The notes under the pieces: model-generated
The model's database searches: none
What the model saw: the letters and a program-made list of their open reading frames with translations, nothing else
What the model was told of the DNA's origin: nothing
Source: Plasmodium brasilianum
Taxonomy: Eukaryota > Apicomplexa > Aconoidasida > Haemosporida > Plasmodiidae
Reading direction: 5' to 3'
NCBI RefSeq assembly: GCF_023973825.1
Contig: NC_090114.1
Location: 558,001-622,000, forward strand
DNA length: 64,000 bases
Shown here: positions 36,401-48,817 of the stretch, piece after piece
Layout: each line of letters begins with the position of its first letter
Numbering within the stretch: the first letter of the stretch is position 1
Translations under genes and position numbers: made by a program

Positions 36401-37637
36401 TCTGTAATAGCAATGATCTTCGCAGCCGTTTAGGCGAGCAGCACGAGAATGGCAACAGGACTGAACGGGCAGAAGGAAAGGGGGTAAATATGGATACAGT
36501 GAACCGAGGAGAAATTCACATAGGTGAAGCTCACCATGGCGACGAATACGTAGTACAGAGTGTTCACAAGCACAACAGAGAAATTTCGTCATTCAGATTT
36601 AACGAAAGAACTCTTCAATTACTTAAAAAGACTTATATGAACAATATGAAAACTTCTTCCTACAGCTCGTCCTCTCTACATTATGAAATAGCTGATATCA
36701 TACAAAAAGATTTTAAAATTCCTTGTCATGTAGAATATGAAACAGATAACGGTATGCTCATAGATATTGCTATATTATATCAAGATTTTAAAAAAATAGA
36801 CAAAAATTTTCCATATTTTAAAAATATTGCTATTGAGATTAATGGTCCCTTTCATTATAAGACTAAATCGATAAACGGGGGTCTTCCATTCCTTAACACG
36901 AAAACGATTTTAAAAAAGAGGTTGAAAAAAAGGAAATAAAAAAAAAATATAATAAAATAATACGATGCCATAAGTATTGGCATTATCACATCATTTTTAA
37001 CTTTAATACAGTTCGCAGAGCTGCACAATTATTATATATATAAATTTTTGTTTTTTTGTTTTTTTTTCGTTTTTTACATGTTTACGTATTCATGTATTTA
37101 CGTTGTTCATGTTATTCACATTTTGCTCGTTTTTATTATTTTTTTTTTTTTTTTTTTTTTTAATTTCAGGTTACTGGAACATGATGATTGGCAGGTCATT
37201 TCGTTTCCCTTTTGGGAAATCAAACCATGGTAATTTTTGTATACATTTATATAAACATTTATGCAAATTATTTTTATATATTCATGTGTGATAGGAGAAA
37301 AGATAAAAAAGAAAGATAAAAAAGAAAGAGAAACATAAAACGAGCGAGAAGGCGAGCGAGAAGGCGAGCGAGAAGGCGAGCGAGAAGGCGAGAGAGAAGG
37401 CAAGAGAGAAAGCGAACGAGAAAGCGAACGAGAAATCGAACGAGAAATCGAACGAGAAAGCGAACGAGTTAACGAAATATAAAAGAAACATGAAAAAAGT
37501 GTTTTCCTTTCAAGCTGAAAATAACGTCATAAAATAATTTTCTTTGCAGGTTTAGCAAAACGAGAAAGGAAAACTACATTTTGAAGGTGTTGCCACATGA
37601 GATAAAACATATTTTTAATGAAGCTAAGATTTTGTAA
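33433..37637 (+). CDS. RAP-domain protein, organellar RNA metabolism, 3 exons
   Basis: Exons 33433-36920, 37170-37229, 37550-37637; phases 2 and 2; joined frame 1211 aa. The start is the ATG after the microsatellite (MIVLVNILLSVAY). A CCTCCAG acceptor-like site at 33397 leaves open an upstream coding exon. The N-terminus is hydrophobic then basic, which is compatible with import into mitochondrion or apicoplast. The middle has helical-repeat-like blocks (near residues 410-525 and 715-800) separated by charged low complexity. The last 90 residues form a RAP domain: IQKDFKIPCHVEYETDNGMLIDIAI, NIAIEINGPFHY, then KRLLEHDDWQVISFPFWE supplied by exon 2, and a C-terminal helix from exon 3. Known: apicomplexan RAP proteins act on organellar RNA, including the fragmented mitochondrial rRNA. 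Without the two small exons the domain would look truncated. Confidence 0.87.
37335..37470. repeat. 12-bp array (GAAGGCGAGCGA) in RAP intron 2
   Basis: About ten units of GAAGGCGAGCGA grading into GAAAGCGAACGA, inside the intron 37230-37549. It is GC-richer than any neighbouring non-coding DNA. Confidence 0.92.
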
Positions 37638-38059
37638 GAGGCATTTACCCGTGCTGCATTTTACCTTTTTTTTTTTTTTTTGCCCCGTTGTGTGTTTATT
37701 TTTTAAAAAATTTGTTACATAAGAGTGTATATGTATACTTAAGTCTGTGTTTGTTTTTGTTTTTGTTTTTGTGTTTGTGTTTGTGTTTGTGTTTGTGTTT
37801 GCATTTGCATTTGCATTTGCGTTTGCATTTGCGTGTACGTCTACGTATGCGCGTACGGGTATATTTATATATGCATTCCGTTTTGCATTTTACGCATCAT
37901 ATTTTTCTAGGGGAACAAATACGAATACGCGTGAGAAGTGGCTTATCATAAGTAACACTGCTCTTTCCCCTTAAATTTTTGTAAATTTTTTTTTTTCTTT
38001 ATTGTTTACATGTTGGATTGTTACATAATATATGTATAGGATAGTTATTATTTTATTAG

Positions 38060-38091
<32 letters not shown>

Positions 38092-38900
38092 TGCATTTCT
38101 CGAATATTAAAAATTAAAAAATAAAATAAACTGTATATGGGTAACAAGCGTACATAAACATATATACATATGTAATATAGAGGTTATGTTTTTATATTTG
38201 GCGGTTTTGGCACATTCATCAAATATACCGCTTTGCTATTTTATAACAATATGCTATCAAATAGCTTTTGCAGTGTCAACATGTGCTCATTTGTGTATTT
38301 ATCGTAATACGCCTTTACGAATTATATTGCATACAATATTCATGTGGAGAAAAAAAAAAAAAAAAAAAAAAAAAAAAGTGGTAAACGCGTTTATATATAT
38401 ATATATATATATATTTAGTATAAATACTAAGAAATTCACGTTTTAGCAAAGAGAGAAGGAAAGAGCGATCGTATGTATGTATAAATATAACGGGAAAGTT
38501 TTTCTTTTTTTATGCTTTTTTTGATTTTTTTCCCTTTTATGCGTTGAAAAGCCAAGTTTAACTTAATATCCTTGATTGAGGTTACCTTCTCGAGAGGGTT
38601 AAAATAAAGCAAAATGTGTTTAGCACAAATTTGTGAGAATCGGAATTCATTTTTATCTTTTTTTTTTTTTTTTTTTTTACTTTATTACACATTTTTATTT
38701 AATTCTTTTTGTTTTTATTTTATTAAAAAATAACTACACGATAGTGCCTTTTTGGCCTTTAACCAGCGTAGACCAAGAGAAAAGGTAAAAAAGAAAGTTG
38801 AACAAAGGCAAACATTGACAAGGTGCAATAGCAAATCAAATGAGAAATCTGTTAAAGCCCATTTCGGCTCTCAGTAAACCATACGTAGTGGTGATCTTTT

Positions 38901-38933
<33 letters not shown>

Positions 38934-39057
38934 TTTCCTCGACTAGCAAATCTATTCGTTGGTCCATTTTTGCATCCATGTGTTCACGTGTTCGTTCCTT
39001 TTGTCCCTCTTAAACAGCGTTGTTCTTCCGACTGATTATCCATACAGACTGTTGACA
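37638..39057. other. Intergenic region upstream of NSA2
   Basis: GTTTGT/GCATTT hexamer array (37745-37835), poly-T and poly-A runs, and a short hydrophobic plus-strand frame (38186-38350) with no support. The sequence 38540-38900 is less AT-biased and probably holds the NSA2 promoter and 5' UTR. A T-run plus AACAG at 39016-39020 could be a UTR splice acceptor. Confidence 0.55.
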
Positions 39058-39837
39058 ATGCCACAGAACGATCATATAGAACTGCACCGAAAAAGGTATG
39101 GGTACCGGTTTGACTACTTTGAAAGAGTAAGAAAGAAGGAGGCGAGAAGTGTCCATAAGGAATCTTTAAAAGCTAAAAAACTGAGAGGAATTAAGGCAAA
39201 AATTTATAATAAGAAGAAATATGCAGAGAAAGTAAATTTTAAAAAAACGATAAAACAGCATGAAGCAAAAGATGTGAAGGTTGCTGAAAAAGTTCGAGAC
39301 GATAATGGTTTACCGTCTTATTTGTTAGATAGAAATCAAGTTAGGTATACAAAAGTGTTAACCAATTTACTAAAACAGAAGAGAAAAAGTAAAGCAGGGA
39401 AATGGCAATTGCCAGTACCAAAAATTCAAGCATTAAATGAAGCTGAGATGTTACGGGTTGTAAAATCAGGTAAAAGAAGAAGAAAAACATGGAAAAGATT
39501 AATTGATAAAATATCATTTGTAGGAAAAGATTTTACTCGAAAAAACCCCAAATTTGAAAGGTATATAAGACCAAGTAGTTTAAGATTTAAAAGAGCTAAT
39601 GTTTATCATAGTGAGTTAAAAACCACTATTTCGCTAGACATCATTAGTGTTAAGGTTAACCCTCAATCAAGTTTATACACCAACTTAGGAATAATAACAA
39701 AAGGAACAATAATTGAAGTCAATGTTAGTGAATTGGGACTAGTTACACAGTCTGGTAAGGTCATATGGGCAAAATTTGCGCAGGTAACCAACAACCCCGA
39801 GCTTGATGGATGCATAAACGCAACACTACTCGTTTAG
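39058..39837 (+). CDS. NSA2: Ribosome biogenesis protein NSA2
   Basis: 259 aa, almost exactly the length of the human protein. Starts at [20 protein letters not shown], the near-invariant NSA2 N-terminus, which fixes the start. Other family blocks: [64 protein letters not shown], and the C-terminal S8e-like barrel [20 protein letters not shown] with the ending [16 protein letters not shown]. Role: nucleolar assembly factor of the pre-60S particle, needed for 27S pre-rRNA processing. No introns in the coding part and no low-complexity insertion, which is unusual for this window and shows strong constraint. Confidence 0.98.
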   Translation: MPQNDHIELHRKRYGYRFDYFERVRKKEARSVHKESLKAKKLRGIKAKIYNKKKYAEKVNFKKTIKQHEAKDVKVAEKVRDDNGLPSYLLDRNQVRYTKVLTNLLKQKRKSKAGKWQLPVPKIQALNEAEMLRVVKSGKRRRKTWKRLIDKISFVGKDFTRKNPKFERYIRPSSLRFKRANVYHSELKTTISLDIISVKVNPQSSLYTNLGIITKGTIIEVNVSELGLVTQSGKVIWAKFAQVTNNPELDGCINATLLV

Positions 39838-39864
39838 GCATTTTGAGGTATGTATTTTTATGGT

Positions 39865-40015
39865 CCTCGTTTGGCATTTTTGTGGTCAAGTTTTAGAAGT
39901 TGTATGATCCTCGTTTGGCAGTTTTGTGGTCAAGTTTTAGAAGTTGTATGATCCTCGTTTGGCAGTTTTGTGGTCAAGTTTTAGAAGTTGTATGATCCTC
40001 GTTTGGCAGTTTTAT
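39865..40015. repeat. 44-bp tandem repeat just 3' of NSA2
   Basis: Three and a half copies of a unit starting GATCCTCGTTTGGCAGTTTT and continuing GTGGTCAAGTTTTAGAAGTT before the next copy. It lies within 30-180 bp of the NSA2 stop codon, so it is probably transcribed in the 3' UTR. Confidence 0.92.
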
Positions 40016-40784
40016 ATGGTCGCCATTTTTTAACCCATTAATGTCTTTTTTATTTTATTTTATTTTATTTTATTTTTTTTTATTTTATTTTATTTTTTTT
40101 TATTTTATTTTATTTTTTTTTATTTTATTTTATTTTTCTGTTTCACACACATGCATGCATAGCAAACAAAACATTTTTAAATAGGACGTAAAATTTTGAA
40201 AACTATTTTTTTTTTCCCATTTCCCCCCGTATTACAGTTTATTTACAATTTAGCCATTACTCGCATGTAATGTATATGTATATTCGTGTATGCATGATAT
40301 ATGAACACATGCACACGCTATTGGCATATTTTCCCCGCCCTCCCTCTATTAATACATGCACTTTTTCATTTCATTTTTGTACAACTAATTATGAACAGAA
40401 ACATGTCAATTAAATTATTATGGTATTTTTCATTTTATTATTAGATGAAAAGTGCGACTTAATTCTTTTTTTTTTTCTTTTTTCTTTCAAATAATCATAT
40501 ACACTTTATTGTAATATATATATATATATATGTATATATATTATTAGTATATATATATATATGATGCTCATTTTGCGCGCTATATAGCCAAAGGTTTAAT
40601 ACGGGGATTTCAAATAGCATCCATTTTTTTAAGCGCTAAAAAAAAGCCCCACACTTTTTTATGTCGATAAACGTTTGGGGGTAGCTTAACGGGGGAGGTA
40701 AAAAATGGCGAGGCGCAAATTGAACAAAAACTGGCGGGGTGGAAAACGGAATGTAAACAAAAAATGCGCAGAAAAAGTGAATGG

Positions 40785-40935
40785 TAAAAATGTATGGCAA
40801 AAATGTATGGCAAAAATGTATGGCAAAAATGTATGGCAAAAATGTATGGCAAAAATGTATGGCAAAAATGTATGGCAAAAATGTAAGGCAAAAATGTAAG
40901 GCAAAAATGTAAGGCAAAAATGTAAGGCAAAAATG
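40785..40935. repeat. 13-bp minisatellite (GGCAAAAATGTAT)
   Basis: About eleven copies: first GGCAAAAATGTAT, then GGCAAAAATGTAA. The 39-bp triple period keeps minus-strand frames open; these are not coding. Confidence 0.94.
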
Positions 40936-41469
40936 AGCATAAAATTTTTGCAGCAAAAATGAACGAAACAATTCGCACAAAGTAAATAGCTAGTTAAGTA
41001 ACGGAGAAGCGGTATGTTTTCCATGCGCCTATCCCGCATATTTCTACTATAAGATATATAAAAACTCTATGCACAATCCCCTTTCCTTTTTGAAAATTTT
41101 TTGCACCTTCTTTTATGCATAAAAATTGATTTAAAAATGCTCAAATATAGGAAGTCCATGTTAGAGTATCCTGCACATACATAAATATTTTCTAAAATAT
41201 ATTATTTATTGCGCTATTTTGCGCTAGTTTTTCCTCATTTTAAATACTCCTCTGTGATAATTCGCGCGTTTTAATACACGTACGCGCTTGAGAGTTAATA
41301 TGTACATGTGAGTACACATATATGAATATGCGCATATATATATATATATATATTATATGCATGTACTTACATTTTGCATGTAATCACGTGGTATATACGC
41401 ATATTTATACACGCCCTTTTCCACTAACGCAAAAAGGAGAATCTATCATATTGACACATACTGCAAAAA

Positions 41470-44400
41470 ATGGAGGGCCTGTTCAACAACAAGAAAGAAC
41501 TCTTCATCGGTAAGCGAGTCTTCAGTTGTAATTTTACGAAGAACAAAATAGACAAAGAGGAAAAAGAAAATTCCATCTTGGGAAAAGTGAGTGAACAACA
41601 TTATGCACATGTTCAGGATAAATTAAAAGGTAACGATAATGAAAGGAAAGAAGAAAGCACGTCAGATGAAGTTGTTGATAAAAATTTAAAAATTTACTTG
41701 TTTAACGAAGACATAAAAATAAAAATAGGCACAGTTAGATATATAGGACCTTTAAAAAATCATCCTGATACTAATAAAATATTTTATGGTATTGAATGGG
41801 ATAACAAGTTTGATGGTAAACATTTTGGTAACTACAAAGGGGAATTCTATTTTTCCCCTCTTCTCCATATTAAAAAGGACAAGACGAAACGCCATTATTA
41901 TGATCAGCTTAGCGAAGGCCTAGCGAATTTCCATGACGATGCTGATAGCAGAGATAACACCACTGGTAAGGTTGGTAGTAGTAGAGTCCAAAAAAGTGGC
42001 ATTGGAAATAGTAGCAGCAATAGTAGAAGCAATAGTAGCAGCAATAGTAGCAGCAATAGCAGAAGCAGTAGAAGAAGCAATAGCAGAAGCAGTAGAAGAA
42101 GCAATAGCAGAAGCAGTAGAAGAAGCACTAAAAGAAGCAACAGCCACAACTGCAGTGATAGTGGGGAGAAGCTACGCTTGTGGAGCGGGAACAGCGGCTG
42201 CACACCGTGTTCCTTTGTACCAATAGAAAATATACACGTTGGTATCACGTTCATGCAAGCATTAAATTTTCGATACAATTATTTTACTGACTTAGATTTG
42301 AGCATACAAGATTATCAAACGAAAAAAATGAAAACAGTTATATTTTCAGGAGAAGAAAAAGCGAGAAATTATTTCAAAAATTTTTGTAAGCTTAAAAATA
42401 TTACATTAAATAAATGTCTAATATATACTTATGGTTTTAAAAATAATTTGTGTTTCAGTAATTTGGAAAGTTTATCTTTATGTTGTAATCTTTTTAGCAA
42501 GTGGAATGATATTTTTAAAATAATTAAAATTTCAAAAAATTTAACTTACCTGAACGTGTCAGAAAATAAATTTACCAAATTGGACTTGAACTGTGTGCTC
42601 GCCAAAGTTATATGGAGCGAAGGAGAAGATGAACATGCGGTTGGGTATAACCATGAAGATGACGTGGTCTACTTTGAACAGATAAAGGAGTTGTGCCTAG
42701 ATAACACCTTGATCGACTGGGACGATGTGTTAGCTCTATCATTTATTTTTCCAAATCTGGAAACACTCAGCATAAAGAAGAATTATATAACTAGTATAAA
42801 AATAAAAAATATCAGGGTTACTAAAAATTCGATCATTTTCAAATATATAACCAATAAGAAGTATAAGGAGCTATTTCACTCATATGAGAAGGATAACTTA
42901 TATGAAGATCTAGAACATTCAAGGGGAATACAGCCAGAAGCACAGCCAAGTAGTACAACCCCTTCAGGGAGAATAAAAAATGAGTATGTGCTTCCTTCAT
43001 CAAATGGGTGTACTTATGATAGGAGGGAAGGATTCTTGTTAGAAAGGAAAAAGTCAGCTGTACTGAGTGTTCAAGAAAGAGAACGAGAACGAGAACGAGA
43101 ACGAGAACCAGAACCAGAACCAGAACCAGAACGAGAATATGGCATAGGGGAAGAAGTCGTAGGAGGAAAAGACGAAGAAGAGAACATTTCCCAAATAAAG
43201 GAAAAAAGGGTCCTCGAAGGAACACCACAAAAATATTACTTAAAGATTAATGCAAACCCTTCCACTGGAACTACAGAAAGTAAAGGATTATCAAGTGATA
43301 GAATAACTGGGGTGGATCAGGATGTGTTTCTTGTTGATATGAAGGAGGAAGCCCTTCTCGTTGACGTGAATCCCTTTAGACACTTAAAAAAAATAGTGCT
43401 CAATGACAACTACTTGCATGACTACGAAGAGCTCTTTTATTTTGTGCATCGAATAAAAACTGTTCAATCTTTATTTATAAATAACAACAAGTTTAGTGAT
43501 AACAGCAACTTGATAAATATTGCATATACCATATGCTTGGAGGAAAAGAACAAAACTGAATTAGCTAAATTAGACAATTTTGATTTAATAAATAGAAATT
43601 TTAAGCATATAAAAGAATTCTTATTTGATAACAACGAAGTAAAAAATTATGAAACGTTAAGAGATTTATTTTATATACTATACAATATTGAAATTTTAAA
43701 AATTCAAAATAAAAAAAAAAATTTTAGTGAAAAAAAAAGTCTTCGTTATATATATATATCAGTTATGCCCCAGCTAAAAGTACTGAACCATAGCTCTATT
43801 TCCAAAAATGAAAGAATAAATTCTGAGCGCTTTTTCATTTCGTTATATCATAAGGATAACATAGCAAAAATTTTCAATGAGCAAGTTTTAAACAGAAGAC
43901 ATAGTACCAGACTGGAACAGATACACTACAAAGCGATGCAAGGTACGCAGGCAGAGGTTTCTCACACTGTCTCACCATCCTTTTTATTACATATATACAT
44001 AAATGTACTCAAATATATATATATGCGTATATATGTGTATATATGTGTATATATGTGTATATATGTGTGTATATGTGTATATATGTGTATATATGTGTAT
44101 ATATGTGTATATATGTGTATATATGTGTATATATGTGTGTATATGTGTATATATATGACTGCGTTCATGCTACATACGCTTTAGTTTCAGCGTATCGTAC
44201 AGATGGCCATTCGTGGGGTATAACCCTTTCCATCGTTTTTTCGTGGACAGTGCTTCCATTTCTGCGCGCCTATACGAACTAGTGCAAACGGGAAGAAGTA
44301 CATGTATACACGAATACATGCATGTCCACCTGTATACACACATACATACATACATATGTACACATGAACATATGTATGTGTTCCTATACACGCACTTCTC

Positions 44401-44952
44401 CACCACCGCCACCCCCCATTTGCAGATCAGACAAACACGGAAACGTCCAAGAGCATGCAGAGCAATTTGATTAACATTACCATTATTCCTGAGTTTCTTA
44501 ATGCACAGAAATTCGACATTATAAAAAAAAAAGTGAACAGAAATATGAATATCAAAGACTTAAAATTTTTATGTTCAAGGCTCTATTCAGTGCCTCTCCC
44601 TAAGTTGCAGTTATTTTACACAGATGAAGTAAGGACGCACTAGCCAAAAAAAAAAAAAAAAAACGAAAAGAAAAGAAAAGAAAAGAAAAAACGAAATAGC
44701 TAGTACATGTCGTGTCTCAGTACATACACTTCTTAATAGTTCATTTTAGGGCTCACTTAGTATGCTTCCCTTCAAGTTATAATATTTTTTTTATGAATTT
44801 GTTGCACCTTGTTATGCACTTTTTTTGAACTTTTTTTCTTTTTTTTTTTTCAGAACAATCCCATGTGCATAGAAATTGTAGATACCAATTCGAGCCTCTA
44901 TACTTACGGAATTGAAAACAATTCTAAAATAAAAATAAAAATGGAGGAGTAA
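41470..44952 (+). CDS. TBCE: Tubulin-specific chaperone E (TBCE), 3 exons
   Basis: Exons 41470-43942, 44426-44628, 44854-44952; joined frame 924 aa with phases 1 and 0. N-terminal CAP-Gly domain (about residues 10-140): IGTVRYIGPL, GIEWDNKFDGKHFGNYKGEFYF, matching the TBCE form GKH.G. Then a Ser/Arg/Asn low-complexity insert (about 175-225), leucine-rich repeats (about 290-440 and 635-790, for example LKNITLNKC, LESLSLCCN, LTYLNVSENKFTKLDL), and an ERER/EPEP insert (about 535-555). The two last exons supply the ubiquitin-like domain (IIPEFLNAQKFDIIKKKVNRN ... LPKLQLFYTDE). Role: with TBCB/TBCC/TBCD it folds and disassembles alpha/beta-tubulin; the CAP-Gly binds the EEY-type tail of alpha-tubulin. 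Intron 1 contains a GTATATAT microsatellite that gives a false C-terminal extension. Confidence 0.92.
44005..44155. repeat. TATATGTG microsatellite in TBCE intron 1
   Basis: About fifteen TATATATGTG/TATATGTG units within the intron 43943-44425. Confidence 0.93.
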
Positions 44953-45997
44953 CTCCTTTTTAGGTTATTTTTTTAAAGGGTCCTCCTTGTGTGCGCTTAT
45001 TTGAGAATATATATGACTACATCATCCCGTTTGTATTAATGCTCCCTTTTTTTTTGCTGCCCTCATCGCGCTAAACGTTTTAAGTGCGTTCAAGTTATTT
45101 CGCCATTTTTCCATTTTTCCATGTTACCCTTTTCCCTTTATCCCTTTATCCTTTTACTCTTTTTTTTTTTTTTTTTTGTTTGTTTGATAAGAAATTAACG
45201 AAGTAATGAAATTATCTCGTAACGGGACTGCATAAAACGACATTCCCTTTTTTGCTTTTTATGTTTTTGTTTTCTATTTTTAATTAAAATTGACTTCCTT
45301 ATGGTTATTTATTCTGTTACATCGTAGTTTGCAATATAATTTATTTATTTTATTTTAAGTGCATGCATGTTAACAGATCGATTTCATACATATGTACAGG
45401 TTGAATTATGTACTTATATAAGTACTTTAGAAAAAAGGCAAGTACCTGCACACACATATATGCATGAATATAAATAGTATGATACCCCAGTAAATACTTA
45501 CACAAATTCGTAATTCGTACTGTCCAGTTGATATATCCACGACAAGAAACTGACGTTACTTGGTGGTGCAATGAAAGAGCCTGTTTACAGTTACATAAAA
45601 AGGAGGAAGAAAAAATGTAGACACGAACATTGTTGGTATATTAAAGAAATTCAAAAATGATATTTGTACTTCCTCCTCTGTTCCCTTTCCTTTTATTATT
45701 CTATTACTGTTGTTACTACTGTTGTTACTACTGTTGTTACTACTGTTGTTACTACTGTTGTTACTACTGTTGTTACTACTGTTACTACTGTTATTATTAT
45801 TTTTTAATTTTTTTTTTTTTTTATATGTGTGCATAAATGAATAAGCTTATCCTTTGTCATGTTACATACACGTTTGAGTAAACATGCAAAATGATACAAG
45901 AACGATACACAAAAAAAAAATATGCATGAAATGGTCATTTCGCGTGGACGTAGATATAATATAAAGAATTAATACTTTGCATTTATTACTTTATTAT

Positions 45998-46044
<47 letters not shown>

Positions 46045-46550
46045 TATGTAGTAATATTGGTAAATAAAAAAAATATAACTCCTACTGGCATAACCTTTTT
46101 TTTTTCCGCGTGAACATAATTTTCATAAGGTAACAGCTTAAAAATTATTTCTTTATTAAAAATTGATATAGTTTCATTAAATGATAAAAGATAAAAAAAA
46201 TAAGCGAATTGCAAAAAAAAGAAAAAAAAAAAGCAATGCAGTAACTACTGTACATAAGTTTTTAATTTTCACAACAGCAAACTGTTATATGCACATATTA
46301 CACAAACGTATACATATATAAATATATTGCATAACTGGGCTTTCTATGCTGTTGCAAATATAAAAAGAACGTAAAAAAAAAAAAAAAAAGATAATAAAGG
46401 ATATAAAAAAAGGAAAGGAAAAAAAGCAAAGCACGCAAAAAACGCAAAACCTACAACTTAGACACAACTGCAAAACATCCGTTTTTCAAACTATTCGCAG
46501 TTTAACAAAGGGAAAAGCGAATTAGCAAAAAACAAATAAAATAAAAAATA
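44953..46550. other. Intergenic region, with a possible minus-strand gene
   Basis: Mostly AT-rich, with a 33-nt T run (46005-46037). Between about 45834 and 45415 the minus strand holds exon-like pieces: an Asn/Ser repeat stretch (45720-45800, GTAGTAACAACA units), then GCTCTTTCATTGCACC at 45580 after a TAAACAG acceptor, closed by GTAAGTATT at about 45507, and another CAG acceptor at about 45458. See findings. Confidence 0.5.
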
Positions 46551-46862
46551 ATGGAAGAGCTAAGCAGAGACATGACTTTGCACCTAAAGGATGAAAATAA
46601 AAAAAAAGAAAAAAAAATCGAAACGGAAAATATAATTCAAATAAATTTCCATTTACCTGATGGCAGTATTCGTACTCACAATGAAAAAGCAAGTATTGAA
46701 GTTGGATATATAAAATTAAGGCTATCAAAAAAATTACAAATACCATATGATAAAATTAATTTAATTTATAATAATAATATTATGCTAGACCCCTTATCAA
46801 TAATTGACATAATAAAAACAGATTTGGACATTATTGATATATATGTTAGCACCATTCATTAG
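46551..46862 (+). CDS. Small ubiquitin-fold protein, unknown role
   Basis: 103 aa, single exon, ATG in an A-rich context. After a charged N-terminus (1-22) the rest fits the beta-grasp pattern of ubiquitin-like domains: strand NIIQINFHLPDGS, strand IRTHNEKASIEV, helix GYIKLRLSKKLQI, then YDKINLIYNNNIMLDPLSII (equivalent to the ubiquitin 'QLIFAGK.LED...L' segment) and last strand DLDIIDIYVSTIH. It lacks a C-terminal di-glycine, so it is more likely a stand-alone or adaptor Ubl than a conjugated modifier. The exact family was not identified. It is convergent with RPB10 (stop at 47583, minus strand). Confidence 0.7.
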   Translation: MEELSRDMTLHLKDENKKKEKKIETENIIQINFHLPDGSIRTHNEKASIEVGYIKLRLSKKLQIPYDKINLIYNNNIMLDPLSIIDIIKTDLDIIDIYVSTIH

Positions 46863-47582
46863 GAGCAATGAGAAATGCATAACTAGTGGTGATCTCAGTC
46901 TTGTTTTATTCTGTGTAGGAAAAATAGAGTCGGTAATTAATCCAGCGCTTATTGGCCAGTCTTCCCATCAGTGTTGCGCATATACATACACACGTGCTTG
47001 AGTCATACATATATAATATATGTGTTCTCCTTATGATTCCTATTTTCCTGAAGACTCGCTTGTTATTACGTTCTTTATTTTATTATATTAAAATATATTA
47101 GACCATGCTAAATGTTACTCTGTTTTACTTTACTGTATTTTTTTATTTTACTTTATTATACTTTATTATACTTTATTTTTTTATTTTACTTTATTATACT
47201 TTATTATACTTTATTTTTTTATTTTACTTTATTATACTTTATTTTTTTATTTTACTTTATTATACTTTATTTTTTTGTTTTACCTTATACTTTTTTTTTT
47301 TTCCCCTCTAACAAGTCCAATTTTTCTGCCCAAATTTTTACTCTTACCGTCTTCTCCCAAAGTTTTATTTTTTTTAATTTTTTCCCAAAAATATTTACTA
47401 CGTGTTTAACTTAATTAAAATTAACGAATATCATGAATCCTTTTTTTTTTTTTTCCTGAACATGTGCATAAAATATTACTTTAAGTACTTCCTTCTGTTT
47501 GGTACTTTTTTTTTTTTTTGTGTATGTTTCATTTATTAACAAACTTCCTCTCTCCAAATAACAGAAAAACATTAAAGTCGAA
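46863..47582. other. Convergent 3' intergenic region
   Basis: TTTATTATACTTTAT-type array (47140-47290) and T runs. It lies between the stop codons of two converging genes; no gene seen. Confidence 0.65.
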
Positions 47583-47792
47583 TTACAATTTTCGTTCGTA
47601 CATATTATAGCATAACAATTTGTCCATCATATCTGCATGTGTTAATATCATTCTCCTACAACAATATCTTGATAATTTCAATTCATCCAATGCATCACAT
47701 TTTGACATTCCCTCTTCTAACTTCTTCTCGTATAAGCTCCACAAATTTCCAATTAATTTTCCACAAGTAAAACAGCGAACGGGTATAATCAT
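47583..47792 (-). CDS. RPB10: DNA-directed RNA polymerases I/II/III subunit RPB10 (RPABC5)
   Basis: 69 aa starting at [12 protein letters not shown], the invariant RPB10 N-terminus; the longer upstream frame is not used. Zinc-binding cysteines: CFTC near the N-terminus and the CC pair in [11 protein letters not shown]. Other signature residues: [16 protein letters not shown] and [12 protein letters not shown]. Length is typical (65-72 aa in eukaryotes). Role: small zinc subunit shared by all three nuclear polymerases, needed for assembly of the RPB3/RPB11 platform. Confidence 0.97.
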   Translation of the reverse strand: MIIPVRCFTCGKLIGNLWSLYEKKLEEGMSKCDALDELKLSRYCCRRMILTHADMMDKLLCYNMYERKL

Positions 47793-48817
47793 TTTTTCCT
47801 TTCCCCCAAAGAAATTAAGTGGGTATAAAATGGTTCCAGCGCGGTATGCTGAACGTACATGCGCGGGCACTCAAGCGTATGTAATCAGTATATGCGCTAT
47901 ATATATATATATATATATAATATGTACGTATGCGCAAATGCTCGCTTATATGTATATGAACGTAATTGTAACTGTAATTGTAATTTTACATGAACATGTA
48001 CATGTACCTACAATTGCGAACGTATTTTTAAATTTTTTTGCGACGAGACTTATTATAGCTAAAGTTTTACGCCCTTAACTTTTACGATCAATTTTACTTT
48101 CGCTTTTATTACAGTACAGTATATTTTTCATTCACTGTCAGATATTTATATACATAAAAATGCACAAATATACAAATATATGCACAAATATACAAACATA
48201 TGCACAAATATACAAATATATGTACGAATATACAAACATATGCACAAATATACAAACATAAGTATAAATATACATACATATGTACATATATATATGTATG
48301 CTTACCTGGCTATATGCATACAATCTTACAATTTTAAAATTGCTTACAATTATTTTTACATGCTATTTTGTCGTACTATTATACATGATACATATACTGA
48401 CGAAAAAATGGTATTCCCTTAAGCCTTCTTATACCTTGTTAAGTAAAAAAAAAAAGCTTCTGCCTTTTAACTGTATCAAATTTAAGCATTTAAAAAAAAA
48501 AAAATTAAATAAGCAAGCAAACAAAAGGCAAACAAACGGGCAAAGAGATAGGCAAACAAACGGGCAAAGAGATAGGCAAACAAACAGGCAAAGAGATAGG
48601 CAAACAAACAGGCAAAGAGATAGGCAAACAAATTGGCAAACAAATAGGCAAAGAGATAGGCAAAGAGATAGGCAAACAAATAAACAAACCATCGAACGAA
48701 TAAACAGAGTGACGAGTTCGAATTCTTCTCTGCTAAGACTTATTTTTGCATTTACTTCAATTTTGCAAAATTTGCGAACTGGTAAATTAAAAAAAAAAAA
48801 AAGGAACTCTTAAGGAG
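47793..48817. other. Intergenic region with two arrays
   Basis: ACAAATATATGC 12-bp array (48160-48275) and a 24-bp array (48515-48690). Plus- and minus-strand frames across these are repeat artefacts (the 24-bp unit is a multiple of three). Confidence 0.65.
48515..48692. repeat. 24-bp minisatellite (GGCAAACAAACGGGCAAAGAGATA)
   Basis: About seven units alternating the 12-mers GGCAAACAAACR and GGCAAAGAGATA. All three minus-strand frames and one plus-strand frame are open. Confidence 0.94.

Larger units (their letters stand above)
39838..41469. other. Intergenic region NSA2-TBCE
   Basis: Starts with a 44-bp repeat, followed by a TTTTATTTTATTTT array (40045-40135), TA tracts and a 13-bp array (40785-40935). 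No gene seen. Confidence 0.6.

Noticed and set aside
45969..46214. Minus-strand frame with a possible membrane segment (MPVGVIFFLFTNITTYLF) and Lys tail
   Set aside because: It has no ATG start, no usable acceptor upstream, and its tail is a 30-nt homopolymer.
48280..48813. Plus-strand frame with RQTNGQRDRQTN repeats
   Set aside because: Translation of the 24-bp array; the non-repeat part is TA-rich and has no splice support.
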